Assembly: GCA_016208495.1 (NCBI GenBank)
Contig: JACQXX010000001.1
Span: 1-35,424, forward strand
Reading direction: 5' to 3'
DNA from: Acidobacteriota bacterium
GTDB lineage: Bacteria; Acidobacteriota; Blastocatellia; Chloracidobacteriales; Chloracidobacteriaceae
DNA length: 35,424 nucleotides
Shown: positions 16,909-25,248 of the stretch, one piece after another
How positions within the stretch are numbered: the first letter of the stretch is position 1
Layout of the letters: each line of letters starts with the position of its first letter
Made by a program: the position numbers and the translations under genes
The notes under the pieces: generated by a model
Told to the model about the DNA's origin: nothing
What the model saw: only the letters and a program-made list of their open reading frames with translations
Database searches by the model: none

Positions 16909-18093
16909 ATGCCGCAAGCTGATATTCTGGTCGTTGACGACAACCCAACCAACCTCGATTTGTTATCTGGTCTGTTGCAGGACCATCACTTTCATGTGCG
17001 TGCCGTGACTTCGGGGCGGCTGGCACTCACGGTTGCCCGAACCTTCAAACCAGCTCTGATTTTGCTGGATATCAACATGCCGCAGATGAACGGGTTTGAA
17101 GTCTGTACCCAGCTCAAAGCCGACCCGGCCACCTGTGATATTCCCGTTATTTTTATCAGCGCGCTGGATGAAACCATTGATAAGGTACGGGCTTTTGAAG
17201 TCGGTGGCGTTGACTATGTGACCAAACCCTTTCAAATTGAGGAAGTTCTGGCCCGTGTCAACAGTCAGCTTCGGATTGCCCGGTTGCAACACGAGTTAAT
17301 CGAAAAAAATGTTGCCTTGACCCAGGCCAACGCTGACCTCTCTGCTTCACGTCAGGAACTGGCCGAAGCAAACATTCAACTCCGGGAAATGGCCGAAATC
17401 AAAGCCAACTTTACCGCCATGTTGGTGCACGACCTCAAGTCCCCGCTCAGCGTGGTGAAGGCAACGCTCGATTTTTTATCCATTGATGGGGACGTTGTGG
17501 CTGGGCCCTATGGAGCGTTGGTGCATGCCAGCGTCAAAACCATCTCAAAGATCCTGGCCATGATTGGGGAACTCCTCGAAGTCTTTCGCACCGACTCGAA
17601 AGAAATTCATCTGCGCCGTGAATCAGTCAAGTTCACTGAATTTTTAAAAGAATTTCTTGAAAATACCAAAATTGCTGCTCAGTCTGAGAATCTGGTCCTG
17701 GAAACCACAATTCACCCAGCCCTCCCTGAGATGGCAATTGATGCTGGAAAGCTAGAACGGGCCCTTTCAAACTTGCTCTCAAACGCGATCAAATTTACCC
17801 CGGCTGGCGGCACGATTTCAGTTGAAGCCAGTGAAGTCATGCACATGCACTCTGGCGTCGGTCGAACTGCCGTGCTGATCCGCATTTCCGATACCGGGGA
17901 AGGGATTGAATCTGATGTATTGCCGATCATTTTCGACCCGTATCGGCAGGGGCAATCCGGAAAAGGACGTCTCGGGGTTGGGCTTGGATTGGCGATTGTC
18001 AAACGCATCGTCGAAGCCCACGGCGGCACCATTTCCGCCACCAGCCAGCCTGGACAGGGAACAACCTTTACGCTTTTGCTGCCCGTTGAGTGA
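16909..18093 (+). CDS. Receiver-first sensor histidine kinase (REC-HisKA-HATPase)
   Basis: A 394-residue soluble protein with no membrane segment. An N-terminal receiver domain (about 4-122) has VVDDNPTN, phospho-acceptor Asp54 in LILLDINMPQMNG and Lys106 in YVTKPF. A coiled-coil linker (about 128-160) leads to a HisKA domain with His174 in LVHDLKSPLSVV. The HATPase_c domain has LSNLLSNAIKFTPAGG, DTGEGIES and GLGLAIVKRIVEAHGG. This layout is common for kinases that take phosphate from another hybrid kinase, and the large hybrid kinase 198 bp upstream in the same direction is an obvious candidate partner (inference). No Shine-Dalgarno site is visible; the 5-prime side is a pyrimidine-rich repeat array. 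The stop TGA is the first three bases of a GTGACAGG array. Confidence 0.94.
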   Translation: MPQADILVVDDNPTNLDLLSGLLQDHHFHVRAVTSGRLALTVARTFKPALILLDINMPQMNGFEVCTQLKADPATCDIPVIFISALDETIDKVRAFEVGGVDYVTKPFQIEEVLARVNSQLRIARLQHELIEKNVALTQANADLSASRQELAEANIQLREMAEIKANFTAMLVHDLKSPLSVVKATLDFLSIDGDVVAGPYGALVHASVKTISKILAMIGELLEVFRTDSKEIHLRRESVKFTEFLKEFLENTKIAAQSENLVLETTIHPALPEMAIDAGKLERALSNLLSNAIKFTPAGGTISVEASEVMHMHSGVGRTAVLIRISDTGEGIESDVLPIIFDPYRQGQSGKGRLGVGLGLAIVKRIVEAHGGTISATSQPGQGTTFTLLLPVE

Positions 18094-18217
18094 CAGGGTG
18101 ACAGGGTGACAAGGTGACAGGGTGACAGGGTGACAAGGTGACAGGGTGACAAGGTGACAGGGTGACAAGGTGACAGGGTGACAGGGTGACAGGGTGACAG
18201 GGTGACAGGGTGACAAG
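18091..18217 (+). repeat. GTGACAGG/GTGACAAG octamer array (about 16 units)
   Basis: About 16 units of 8 bp, alternating GGTGACAG and GGTGACAA. It starts with the stop codon of the receiver-first kinase and runs nearly to the 3-prime end of corA. Because the unit is 8 bp long and holds TGA, every reading frame is closed within three units. The same family is at 27967-28149. Confidence 0.95.
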
Positions 18218-18235
18218 TCTTCAGCCCCAAGCCTC
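18213..18235 (-). repeat. Fragment of the GGGCTGA family
   Basis: On the minus strand it reads GCGAGGCTTGGGGCTGAAG, starting about 7 bp after the corA stop. It is purine-rich on the corA sense strand. Confidence 0.55.
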
Positions 18236-18241
18236 GCTTTC

Positions 18242-19249
18242 TCACAGCCACTTCTTACGTCTGAAAAAGACCAGCATGGCGAGGGCAATCGCGATCATCA
18301 GAAGCCACAAAAACGGGTAAAACCAGGTCATTTTGAGTTCGGGCATGTAGTCGAAATTCATTCCATAAATGCCGGCGATAAAGGTGAGCGGCATAAAGAT
18401 GGTTGAGAGCACCGTGAGTACTCGCATGGCTTCATTCATTCGATTTGAAGCCACCGAGAGATAGGCTTCGGCGACACCACTGGCAAAGTCGGTCAGGATG
18501 ATGGCGGCTTCCTCAATCCGGACGGCGTGGTCATAGACGTCACGAAAATAAATGGCGGTTCGTGGCTGGATGTAGGGAAGGTCTTCGCGGCGACTCAGGC
18601 GTGAGAGCATTTCGCGTTGTGGACTGATCAATCGCCGCAGGTTCAATAATTCGCGTTTGAGCTTGAGGATTTGGGACAGTTGGACTGGTTTGGGATCGGC
18701 AAAGATTTCATCTTCAATGAGTTCGACTTCATCTTCAAGTTGTTCCAAAACCGGAAAAACACCATCAATCAGACGGTCCACAATGCCGTGTAGAATCTGA
18801 TCCAGATGCTGTTCGTACGCCAGATTCCGAGTATCAACAAATTTGGCCATTTCAACCACGGCTGGAACCTGTTTGTCATGAATGGTCACCAGAAAATCTT
18901 TTCCAAGGTAGACGGCCAGTTTCATGGTGCTGCAGTATTCACGCGTGTGGCGCTCTGGCGTGTAACACATATCATATTCATCGGTTACCGGAGAAACGCT
19001 CCGAAAGACCAGAAACAGATAGTCGTCAAATTCATCAATTTTGGGCTGGTGGTGTGGTGAAACCGTGTCGTCCACGGTCAGTGGGTGAAACTCACATATA
19101 TCAACCAGTTGTTTGAGGTCGGCCTCGATTGGGTATTCGATATCAACCCAAATTGGGAACTCATGGCGTCTCGGCCAATGGTATGCAAGATCGAATTTGG
19201 ATTGGAGCACAAGTCCCGCGTTGCCGTGGTAGGTTCGAATTGAAATCAT
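18242..19249 (-). CDS. corA: CorA family magnesium/cobalt transporter
   Basis: A 335-residue inner-membrane divalent-cation channel. The long cytoplasmic N-terminal domain ends in two C-terminal transmembrane helices. The family signature YGMNF is present at about residues 295-299 in IAGIYGMNFDYMPELK, at the end of TM1, followed by a second helix (WFYPFLWLLMIAIALAMLVF) and a basic tail RRKKWL. The domain begins with MISIRTYHG, so the ATG at 19249 was preferred to the frame's earlier start at 19354, which would run over the end of the Uma2 gene. No Shine-Dalgarno site is evident. It lies about 100 bp downstream of the Uma2 gene on the same strand and is convergent with the receiver-first kinase. 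CorA activity is normally controlled by bound Mg2+; no riboswitch is visible upstream. Confidence 0.94.
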   Translation of the reverse strand: MISIRTYHGNAGLVLQSKFDLAYHWPRRHEFPIWVDIEYPIEADLKQLVDICEFHPLTVDDTVSPHHQPKIDEFDDYLFLVFRSVSPVTDEYDMCYTPERHTREYCSTMKLAVYLGKDFLVTIHDKQVPAVVEMAKFVDTRNLAYEQHLDQILHGIVDRLIDGVFPVLEQLEDEVELIEDEIFADPKPVQLSQILKLKRELLNLRRLISPQREMLSRLSRREDLPYIQPRTAIYFRDVYDHAVRIEEAAIILTDFASGVAEAYLSVASNRMNEAMRVLTVLSTIFMPLTFIAGIYGMNFDYMPELKMTWFYPFLWLLMIAIALAMLVFFRRKKWL

Positions 19250-19350
19250 GTGAAGGTGAAATGACTGAGCGGTTGGAAACAAAAGGGCGCGGTGACTGAC
19301 TGGCCGCGCCCTGATGTTGAATGGATATCCTGATGAATTGATGGAGCGGT

Positions 19351-20058
19351 TCAAACTGTTTCAGGATCAACTCCAAGTTCGAGCAGTTTCTGCTTGAATC
19401 GTTGAGTGATCAGTCGTTCCTGTTCAATCTGGGAGAGTGCTTGTTGAGCCCGTTGCGCTTCAGCTTCAGCTCGTTGGTGCTCAGCTTCAGCCCGAGCTTC
19501 AAGTTCGGCAAAGGTCTCAAAACGCCGTCCATCTGGACGAAAGATCATCAGAGTTTCAGGCGTTCGTTCAAACCGAATGCTCAGTCGTGGACTGGTCCAG
19601 GTGTCAATTCCTGGAATAGCCGTCAGGCCCTTTTCAGAGCGAATCCACCCGAAAAGGTCGTTTTTCTCAGGATCATAGAGGTAATACTCTTCAACGCCAT
19701 GTTCATTATAAAAAAGCTCTTTTTTGGTCATTTCCGAGGCAGTGTTCCCCGGTGAAAGAATTTCAAACACGACCTGTGGCGCAATATGTCCTTCCTGCCA
19801 TTGCAGATACGAGCGGCGATGACCTTTAGGGCGACCAATGGCCACCATCACATCAGGCGCCTGAGTAATTTTTGGTTTTCCTTCAACCGGGTACCACAAC
19901 AGGTCCCCAGCCACAAAATCATTGGGGAGCACGGCATCTAACCCGCCTTTAATCATCACAATCCATTCATACTGGAGTGTATTTTCAGCCATTGGTTTTC
20001 CATCGCTTTCTGGATAAACAATGTCAACCAGGTTATCCGTTACAAAGATTGCTGACAT
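19351..20058 (-). CDS. Uma2 family protein (DUF820, PD-(D/E)XK fold) with C-terminal coiled coil
   Basis: A 235-residue protein of the Uma2/DUF820 family, which has a restriction-endonuclease-like fold and is found in many copies in cyanobacteria and some acidobacteria. Its biological role is unknown. Fold motifs are visible: AGDLLWYP, APDVMVAIGRPKG (the Asp), QVVFEILSPGN (the Glu-x-Leu element) and KKELFYNEHGVEEYYLYDP. Residues about 175-225 form a charged coiled coil (AELEARAEAEHQRAEAEAQ), usual for this family. The ATG at 20058 has AAGGAG about 5 bp upstream. Downstream it is followed by corA without an obvious terminator. Confidence 0.9.
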   Translation of the reverse strand: MSAIFVTDNLVDIVYPESDGKPMAENTLQYEWIVMIKGGLDAVLPNDFVAGDLLWYPVEGKPKITQAPDVMVAIGRPKGHRRSYLQWQEGHIAPQVVFEILSPGNTASEMTKKELFYNEHGVEEYYLYDPEKNDLFGWIRSEKGLTAIPGIDTWTSPRLSIRFERTPETLMIFRPDGRRFETFAELEARAEAEHQRAEAEAQRAQQALSQIEQERLITQRFKQKLLELGVDPETV

Positions 20059-20178
20059 AGCATTCTCCTTGGGTTTTTACTGTGGGTTATGATTGGCGTG
20101 GCTCGAAGGAAACAACCCCAACTATAAGCTGAAAAAGATAGTTTGTGCAATTTTTCAGTCAGGATTCCAAACACTATG

Positions 20179-20208
20179 AAAAAACCCCACCGTGGCAGGT
20201 GGGGTTTT
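20179..20208 (-). terminator. Rho-independent terminator after the nitroreductase gene
   Basis: A perfect 11-bp stem AAAACCCCACC / GGTGGGGTTTT with loop GTGGCA. On the minus strand it ends in a run of six T. It lies about 40 bp downstream of the nitroreductase stop. Because the stem has A and T ends it could also act on the plus strand. Confidence 0.85.
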
Positions 20209-20248
20209 GGCACGAAACACAGCACAACTGAGAAAAGCTGAAACAAGG

Positions 20249-20920
20249 CTATTTCTGAAATGGCGTTTCCAGTGTGTCGGCAAAAACATTGACTTCCCAG
20301 GCAAAGCGTCCGGGATCTTTACGGGGCTCGGCGGCATATCCCACCGGAATCACCACGGCAATCGCCAGATTGGGATTGTCTGCGGCGCCAATCGCCGCTT
20401 TGACTTTGTCTTCAACCCAGCCGTTCATATAGCAGGTTGACAGTCCAAGACTTTCTGCCGCCAGTACCAGATGCGTGGCCGCAATCATGGCGTCTTTGAT
20501 GGCGTATTCACGCTGTTTGTCGCCAAGTGCCTGCTGAAATTGGGGAATGGCCTTCTTGAAATAGCCGACCGTGCCTTCATTCCAGGCCCCGGCGGCCAGT
20601 GCCTGCTCGAAAATTGGTGTCAGATCCTGGTTGCCGGCGTCGGCGTCAGCGGCAAACACAAACGTGACTGGTGCCTGCTTAATCTGGGTCTGTCCCCAGG
20701 CAGCTTCGCAGAGTTCGGCTTTTTTGGCTTCGTCACGGACGACGATGATGCGCCAGTCCTGCAAATTCCAGCTACTTGGGGCCGCGACAGTCAGTTCAAT
20801 GAGTTGATGGAGTAATTCATCCGAAATCGGATCTGATTTGAAGTTTTTAATTGAGCGGCGCTGCAAAATCGCCGTCGGCACGTCCAGTGGTTGAACGGCC
20901 TTGTGTTCGGGAGTACTCAT
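20249..20920 (-). CDS. Nitroreductase family protein
   Basis: A 223-residue FMN-dependent oxidoreductase of the nitroreductase superfamily, cytoplasmic, reducing nitro or quinone compounds with NAD(P)H. The N-terminal ILQRRSIKNF carries the Arg-Arg-Ser element that binds FMN phosphate. PSSWNLQDWRIIVV is the typical flavin/substrate segment, and SLGLSTCYMNGW with VIPVGYAAEPRKDPGR in the C-terminal half completes the family pattern. Length is usual. AAAGGA lies about 13 bp before the ATG. A strong terminator follows the gene, and a pair of GGGCTGA-family arrays separates it from pepA, so it is probably its own transcription unit. The substrate cannot be read. Confidence 0.92.
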   Translation of the reverse strand: MSTPEHKAVQPLDVPTAILQRRSIKNFKSDPISDELLHQLIELTVAAPSSWNLQDWRIIVVRDEAKKAELCEAAWGQTQIKQAPVTFVFAADADAGNQDLTPIFEQALAAGAWNEGTVGYFKKAIPQFQQALGDKQREYAIKDAMIAATHLVLAAESLGLSTCYMNGWVEDKVKAAIGAADNPNLAIAVVIPVGYAAEPRKDPGRFAWEVNVFADTLETPFQK

Positions 20921-20944
20921 GGTTGTTTGAAATCCTTTCTGATT

Positions 20945-21131
20945 TAGGGCTGAGAAAACCAGGGCTTAGGGCTTGGGGCTGAAGACTCGCAAGTTCGGGG
21001 CTGAGAAAGCCAGGGCTAAGGGCTGAGGGCAAAAACCCAATTGAATTCAAATGATTTGTATACCCTTAGCCCCAAGCCCCAAGCCCAATGTTTTCAGCCC
21101 TCGGCCCTCAGCCCAAGGGTTTTTCAGCCCC
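20945..21131 (-). repeat. Inverted pair of GGGCTGA/GGGCTTAG arrays
   Basis: On the plus strand, 20945-21030 reads AGGGCTTAGGGCTTGGGG-type units and 21063-21131 reads CCCTTAGCCCCAAGCCCC-type units. They are separated by about 33 bp. The array beside the pepA stop (within 5 bp) is purine-rich on the pepA sense strand; the other arm faces the nitroreductase start. The two can pair as a long hairpin. Confidence 0.85.
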
Positions 21132-21134
21132 AGA

Positions 21135-22619
21135 TTATTGAGCCATCACCCACTCAACCAGGGTTCGGACCGAAAACCCGCTGGGGCCCTTGGCAAGGTA
21201 GGGTTTGGTTGATTGGTTCCAGCCCACTCCGGCGATATCGAGATGCACCCAGGGGGTATCACCGGCAAATTCTTTCAAAAAGTAAGCGGCGGTGATGCTG
21301 CCAGCATATTTTCCGCCAATGTTTTTCAGGTCGGCGATGTCGCTCTTGATCAACTCGCCATATTCAGCATCCATCGGCAGTTGCCAGAATTTTTCGTCCG
21401 CATTTTTTCCAGCCGCCAGGACCTGATCAGCGAGTTCCTGGTTTGAAGTGAACAGCCCGCAATACACTGTTCCCAGCGCGACTGAAATCGCACCAGTCAG
21501 CGTGGCCAGATCAACCATTTTTTGAGCGCCGAGGTGTCGGGCATAGGCCAGGGCATCAGCCAGAATCAGGCGACCTTCGGCATCGGTATTGAGGACTTCG
21601 ATGGTTTTGCCGGCCATTGAGGTCAGCACATCACCAGGCTTGAGTGCCCGACCTGACGGGAGGTTTTCCGAAGAGGGCACAATCCCAAACACTTTCACCC
21701 GTGGTTTAAGCTGGGCAATGGCGCGCATCGCACCAATGACCGAAGCCCCACCGGCCATGTCGTATTTCATTTTCTCCATGCCTTCAGAGGTTTTTAACGA
21801 CAACCCGCCAGCGTCAAAGGTTAATCCTTTTCCAATGAGCGCAATGGTTTGTGTGCCTTCTTCAGCCGTTTCCGGCGTGTAGGTCAGCACGATCATTTTG
21901 GCTTCTTCATCCGAGCCGCGTGACACGCCGAGCAGCGCACCCATGCCGAATTCGGCCATCCGGGCTTCATCCAGAATATCAACTCCCAGGCCATACTGAG
22001 CCGCGACCTGTTCGGCATGTTCAGCCAGTTTTCGGGGAGGAAGCTGCATACCGGGTTCATTGACCAGCATGCGGGTGAAGTTGGTGGCTTCGCCGACAAT
22101 GTTCCCAATTGCCAATCCCTGTTCAGCCGCAGATAGTTCGGCTTCAGAGGTATTCACACTGATTTGGGTGACGGTTTGCTCGGCTTTGCCTTCTGTTTTG
22201 TATGTGTCGGGCTCATACAAACCAATCAAGGCACCTTCGGCGATGGATTTTCCAAACGCCTGGAGATCGAGCCCTCCGCGTTTGACAAAGGCAATTGATG
22301 TTGCCCCCTTTTTGCGGGCAATGCGGGCAGCGGTACCAGCCAGGTTGCGAGCAGCACGGGTGGCAAATTTTTCCTCAGTGCCAGCACCAACCAGCAGCAA
22401 GCGACGGGTTTTCAGTCCGGTGGCAACGTGCACATAGGCGGTATCACTTGATTTGCCCCGCATTTCGTCCGTCCCGACAATAGTGGAAATCAAGCCGTTG
22501 GTGAGTTCATCCAACGATTTGAGCACATCGCTTTCGAGCGATTCATTTTCAAAAACCGGAATGACCACGACGTCAGCGGCCAATTCCGAAAGTGGTCCAT
22601 CCTGCACCTTAAAATCCAT
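21135..22619 (-). CDS. pepA: Leucyl aminopeptidase, M17 family
   Basis: A 494-residue cytoplasmic metallo-aminopeptidase that removes N-terminal residues from peptides. The catalytic C-terminal domain has the metal-binding segment GKGLTFDAGGLSLK, followed by MKYDMAGGASVIGAM, and the M17 signature NTDAEGRLILADAL. The N-terminal macro-like domain (DFKVQDGPLSELAADVVV) and the length are typical. CGGAG lies about 7 bp before the ATG. It follows the YjbR-like gene by 41 bp on the same strand with no repeat between, so those two are probably co-transcribed. In other bacteria PepA can also bind DNA; nothing in the sequence speaks to that here. Confidence 0.96.
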   Translation of the reverse strand: MDFKVQDGPLSELAADVVVIPVFENESLESDVLKSLDELTNGLISTIVGTDEMRGKSSDTAYVHVATGLKTRRLLLVGAGTEEKFATRAARNLAGTAARIARKKGATSIAFVKRGGLDLQAFGKSIAEGALIGLYEPDTYKTEGKAEQTVTQISVNTSEAELSAAEQGLAIGNIVGEATNFTRMLVNEPGMQLPPRKLAEHAEQVAAQYGLGVDILDEARMAEFGMGALLGVSRGSDEEAKMIVLTYTPETAEEGTQTIALIGKGLTFDAGGLSLKTSEGMEKMKYDMAGGASVIGAMRAIAQLKPRVKVFGIVPSSENLPSGRALKPGDVLTSMAGKTIEVLNTDAEGRLILADALAYARHLGAQKMVDLATLTGAISVALGTVYCGLFTSNQELADQVLAAGKNADEKFWQLPMDAEYGELIKSDIADLKNIGGKYAGSITAAYFLKEFAGDTPWVHLDIAGVGWNQSTKPYLAKGPSGFSVRTLVEWVMAQ

Positions 22620-22660
22620 GAAGTTGTCTCCGTTCTACCTGAGATTGCTTTGCAAAAAAA

Positions 22661-23014
22661 TTATTGTTCCGTAGTCGTTGTGAGTTGAGCCTGAACTTTT
22701 TTCGGAAGCTTGGAAAAGGTCCGAGTATACGCTTGCTGTAAATACTCTTTTAATTCAAATGAGGGAAGGGCGGAAAGTTTCTGGAGCAACACCCAGTGAT
22801 ACCGGGCCGAATAGGGTGCGGGGATGATGTTGGCCTGTTCAGTGAGGGTGTAAAAATCATCCGGAGAACAGGGAAACGAAAGCCCCAGATTATCCAAATC
22901 CAGAATGGCAAACATCTTTCCCCCAACCTTAAAGACCAGATGGTTTCCCCACTGCAGACTCTCGGTCGCATGCGGGAAGGCCAGACAATATTCACGAAGT
23001 ACTTCAGCGTCCAT
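22661..23014 (-). CDS. MmcQ/YjbR family protein
   Basis: A 117-residue protein of the MmcQ/YjbR family, small cytoplasmic proteins with a CyaY-like, possibly DNA-binding fold and no settled function. Recognisable motifs are LREYCLAFPHATESLQWG, VFKVGGKMFAILDL and SARYHWVLLQ with a trailing LPKKVQAQ. Length is typical. The ATG at 23014 has no Shine-Dalgarno site: the CAGTAGT heptamer array begins only 9 bp upstream, in its pyrimidine-rich orientation relative to this gene. pepA follows after 41 bp. Confidence 0.9.
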   Translation of the reverse strand: MDAEVLREYCLAFPHATESLQWGNHLVFKVGGKMFAILDLDNLGLSFPCSPDDFYTLTEQANIIPAPYSARYHWVLLQKLSALPSFELKEYLQQAYTRTFSKLPKKVQAQLTTTTEQ

Positions 23015-23023
23015 AGATCAAAC

Positions 23024-23160
23024 CAGTCAGTAGTCAGTAGTCAGTAGTCAGTAGTCAGTAGTCAGTGGTCAGTGGTCAGTAGTCAGTAGTCAGTGGTCAG
23101 TAGTCAGTGGTCAGTGGTCAGTAGTCAGTAGTCAGTGGTCAGTAGTCAGTAGTCAGTAGT
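23024..23160 (+). repeat. CAGTAGT/CAGTGGT heptamer array (about 19-20 units)
   Basis: A nearly perfect 7-bp array, the longest of this family in the window. It has no unique spacers, so it is not CRISPR. It lies directly upstream of the YjbR-like gene. The same family is at 12017-12054, 23768-23812, 23919-23955 and 33377-33402. Confidence 0.95.
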
Positions 23161-23197
23161 ATTTTTGAATCAATATGTTCAAGCTCCAAACTCGAAG

Positions 23198-23262
23198 TTT
23201 TCAGCCCCGAGTTTGCGAGTTTTTCAGCCCTCAGCCCGTCGTCTTCAGCCCCAAGCCCTGGT
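23198..23262 (-). repeat. GGGCTGA-family array after smpB
   Basis: On the minus strand it reads CAGGGCTTGGGGCTGAAG and further GGGCTGAGGGCTGAAAA units. It begins within about 10 bp of the smpB stop and is purine-rich on the smpB sense strand. Confidence 0.75.
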
Positions 23263-23264
23263 CT

Positions 23265-23741
23265 TTATCTCCGCTCCTTCATCATGGCGCGGGTTTCACG
23301 TTCAACCGTGCGCTTCTGCTCGGTTTCCCGTTTGTCATAGAGCTTTTTGCCCTTGGCAACCCCGATTTCAACCTTCACCCGGCCATTTTTGAAATAGAGT
23401 TTGGTGGGCACCAGCGTCAATCCCTTTTCCTGGATAAAGTTGAAGAGCTTGCGAAGTTCAGCCTTATGCAACAAGAGCTTGCGAGATCTGAGCGGATCGT
23501 GGTTCTGGCGATTTCCGTGACTATAGGGACTGATGTGGGCATTGAGCAACCAGCCTTCGCCGTCCTTGACCATGGCATAGGCATCCTTGAGGTTGATGCG
23601 TCCTTCCCGGAGCGACTTGACCTCAGTGCCAACCAGTTGCAGCCCGGCTTCAAAGGTTTCCAGGATGTGAAAGTTGTAAAAGGCTTCCCGGTTGGTGGCA
23701 ATCAGTTTAAAACCAGGAATTGGGGAGCTTTTGTTAGCCAT
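23265..23741 (-). CDS. smpB: SsrA-binding protein SmpB
   Basis: A 158-residue tmRNA-binding protein needed for trans-translation, which frees ribosomes stalled on mRNAs lacking a usable stop. Family motifs are clear: NREAFYNFHILETFEAG, LVGTEVKSLREGRINLKDAY, NAHISPYSHGN, RSRKLLLHKAELRKL, GLTLVPTKLYFKNGRVKVEIGVAKGKK split over residues about 106-132, and the basic tail KRETEQKRTVERE. Length is typical. No Shine-Dalgarno site is visible in the 20 bases before the ATG; a heptamer array starts about 26 bp upstream. The ssrA gene itself is not in the window. Confidence 0.97.
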   Translation of the reverse strand: MANKSSPIPGFKLIATNREAFYNFHILETFEAGLQLVGTEVKSLREGRINLKDAYAMVKDGEGWLLNAHISPYSHGNRQNHDPLRSRKLLLHKAELRKLFNFIQEKGLTLVPTKLYFKNGRVKVEIGVAKGKKLYDKRETEQKRTVERETRAMMKERR

Positions 23742-23767
23742 AGGAATAAAGTTCGGAGATTCTGATG

Positions 23768-23955
23768 AGTCAGTAGTTGATAAGTCAGTAGTCAGTAGTC
23801 AGTAGTCAGTAGATAAAACCCGGATCGTTGAATCCGTGGAATTCTTGAAAAGAATTGTTCCTAACTGACTCAAATAGAATCAAATTCACTTGATACAAGT
23901 CCTCAAATCCCAACACTCGACTACTGACTACTGACTACTGACTACTGACTACTGA
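23768..23955. repeat. Inverted pair of CAGTAGT arrays between gpsA and smpB
   Basis: AGTCAGT units at 23768-23812 face ACTACTG units at 23919-23955, about 106 bp apart. The arm beside the gpsA stop (7 bp away) is purine-rich on the gpsA sense strand, and the arm towards smpB is pyrimidine-rich. The spacer has no gene and no other structure that I can see. Confidence 0.9.
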
Positions 23956-23961
23956 CTAAAA

Positions 23962-24990
23962 TCAAAACTCACGTTTCAGTGGCCGGCCCAGAATATCAGC
24001 CAGGGCGTCAGTTGCCTTGCGGTTTTCATAGAGCGCCTGATAGACGCCACGGGTAATCGGCATATCTACATTGTTCAGTTTTGAGAGTTCATAGACCGCT
24101 TTGGCGGTTTTGACCCCTTCGGCCACGGAATTCATTTCACCCAGAACATCGCTCAATGCTCGTCCCCGGCCAAGCTCAAACCCCACGTGGCGATTGCGTG
24201 AAAGACCGCCGGTGCAGGTGAGGAACAAATCGCCCACGCCAGCCAGTCCAGAGAGCGTTTCAACCCGCCCGCCTTGAGCAATGGCCAGCCGGGTAATCTC
24301 AGCCAGTCCGCGGGTAATCACGGCCACCAGCGTGTTGTGTCCAAATCCCATGCCGGTGACGGCTCCGGCGGCAATTGCAATCACGTTTTTGACGGCGGCG
24401 CCGATTTCCACACCAACCATATCGAGATTGGAGTATAGCCGGAAATTTGGGTTGCTGAGTTCAGCCTGGATATATTCGCTCCAGCGTTGAGTGGTCGAAG
24501 CCGCGACCACTGCGGTTGGATCGCCTTTAGCCACTTCCTGGGCAAAGCTGGGACCAGACAGAGTCACGATACGCGGTTCAAAATCTTCACTCAACACATC
24601 GGAAATTACCTGTGACATCCGCTTGAGTGTGTCGCCCTCAATGCCTTTTGTGCCGTTGACAAACACCATTTGGGGTTTCAGAAATGGCCGCATTCTTTCG
24701 TAGGTGGACCGGGTAACGTGTGATGGAACTACGGTCAACACAATGTTTGCCCCATCGAGTGCCTCTGCCAGATCCGACGTTGGTTTTAGATTGTCCGGGA
24801 AGGTAAATCCAGGCAAATAAGTGGCATTCATTCGGTCCTGGGTCATTTGCTCGGCGTGTTCAGCCCGATGAGACCAGAGTCGAACGTCCCGCACGGGTCT
24901 TCCTGTCGGGGCATATCGAGCGGTGCTGAGTGCCAGAGCCGTTCCAAAACTGCCAGCGCCAATGACGGCAATGTGTTCTGCAGATTTCAT
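23962..24990 (-). CDS. gpsA: Glycerol-3-phosphate dehydrogenase (NAD(P)+)
   Basis: A 342-residue cytoplasmic enzyme reducing dihydroxyacetone phosphate to sn-glycerol-3-phosphate for phospholipid synthesis. The dinucleotide-binding loop GAGSFGTALA is at residues 11-20. LSGPSFAQEVAKGDPTAVV and the catalytic Lys201 in GVEIGAAVKNVIAIAAG are present. The substrate-binding segment GLAGVGDLFLTCTG..SRNRHVG is complete. Length is usual. The ATG directly precedes the normal start of the fold, so it is secure, yet no Shine-Dalgarno site exists: an octamer array stops only 4 bp upstream. plsY, whose product uses glycerol-3-phosphate, is the next gene upstream on the same strand, 212 bp away across the array pair. 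Confidence 0.97.
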   Translation of the reverse strand: MKSAEHIAVIGAGSFGTALALSTARYAPTGRPVRDVRLWSHRAEHAEQMTQDRMNATYLPGFTFPDNLKPTSDLAEALDGANIVLTVVPSHVTRSTYERMRPFLKPQMVFVNGTKGIEGDTLKRMSQVISDVLSEDFEPRIVTLSGPSFAQEVAKGDPTAVVAASTTQRWSEYIQAELSNPNFRLYSNLDMVGVEIGAAVKNVIAIAAGAVTGMGFGHNTLVAVITRGLAEITRLAIAQGGRVETLSGLAGVGDLFLTCTGGLSRNRHVGFELGRGRALSDVLGEMNSVAEGVKTAKAVYELSKLNNVDMPITRGVYQALYENRKATDALADILGRPLKREF

Positions 24991-24994
24991 AAAA

Positions 24995-25248
24995 GCGAAG
25001 TAGCGAAGTCGTGAAGTCGTGAAGTAGCGAAGTCGTGAAGTCGTGAAGTAGCGAAGTCGTGAAGTCGTGAAGTCGTGAAGTAGCGAAATAGTGAAGTCGT
25101 GAAGTGCTTCAGCCTTGATTCCCAGTCCTGGTCTGTCAACCCCAAAATTCTTTGTCTTCCACGACTTCGCTATTTCACTTTCTTTTCTACTTCACTATTT
25201 CGCTATTCGCTACTCGCCACTTGGCTATTCACGACTTCGCTATTTTGC
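24995..25248. repeat. Inverted pair of GAAGTCGT/GAAGTAGC octamer arrays between plsY and gpsA
   Basis: GAAGTCGT and GAAGTAGC units fill 24995-25105 on the plus strand. The complementary ACGACTTC/CGCTATTTC units occupy 25159-25248, reaching 46 bp into plsY. The two arms can pair. On the minus (gene-sense) strand the plsY side is purine-rich and the gpsA side pyrimidine-rich. A short relic of this family (AATAGTGAAGTG, minus strand) sits just after the stop of the TPR gene near 30980. Confidence 0.9.

Noticed and set aside
19250-19354. Longer CorA start at 19354
   Set aside because: It would place non-conserved residues before MISIRTYHG and overlap the end of the Uma2 gene.
23024-23160. Possible CRISPR array
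   Set aside because: The units are only 7 bp and follow each other without unique spacers; there are no cas genes.
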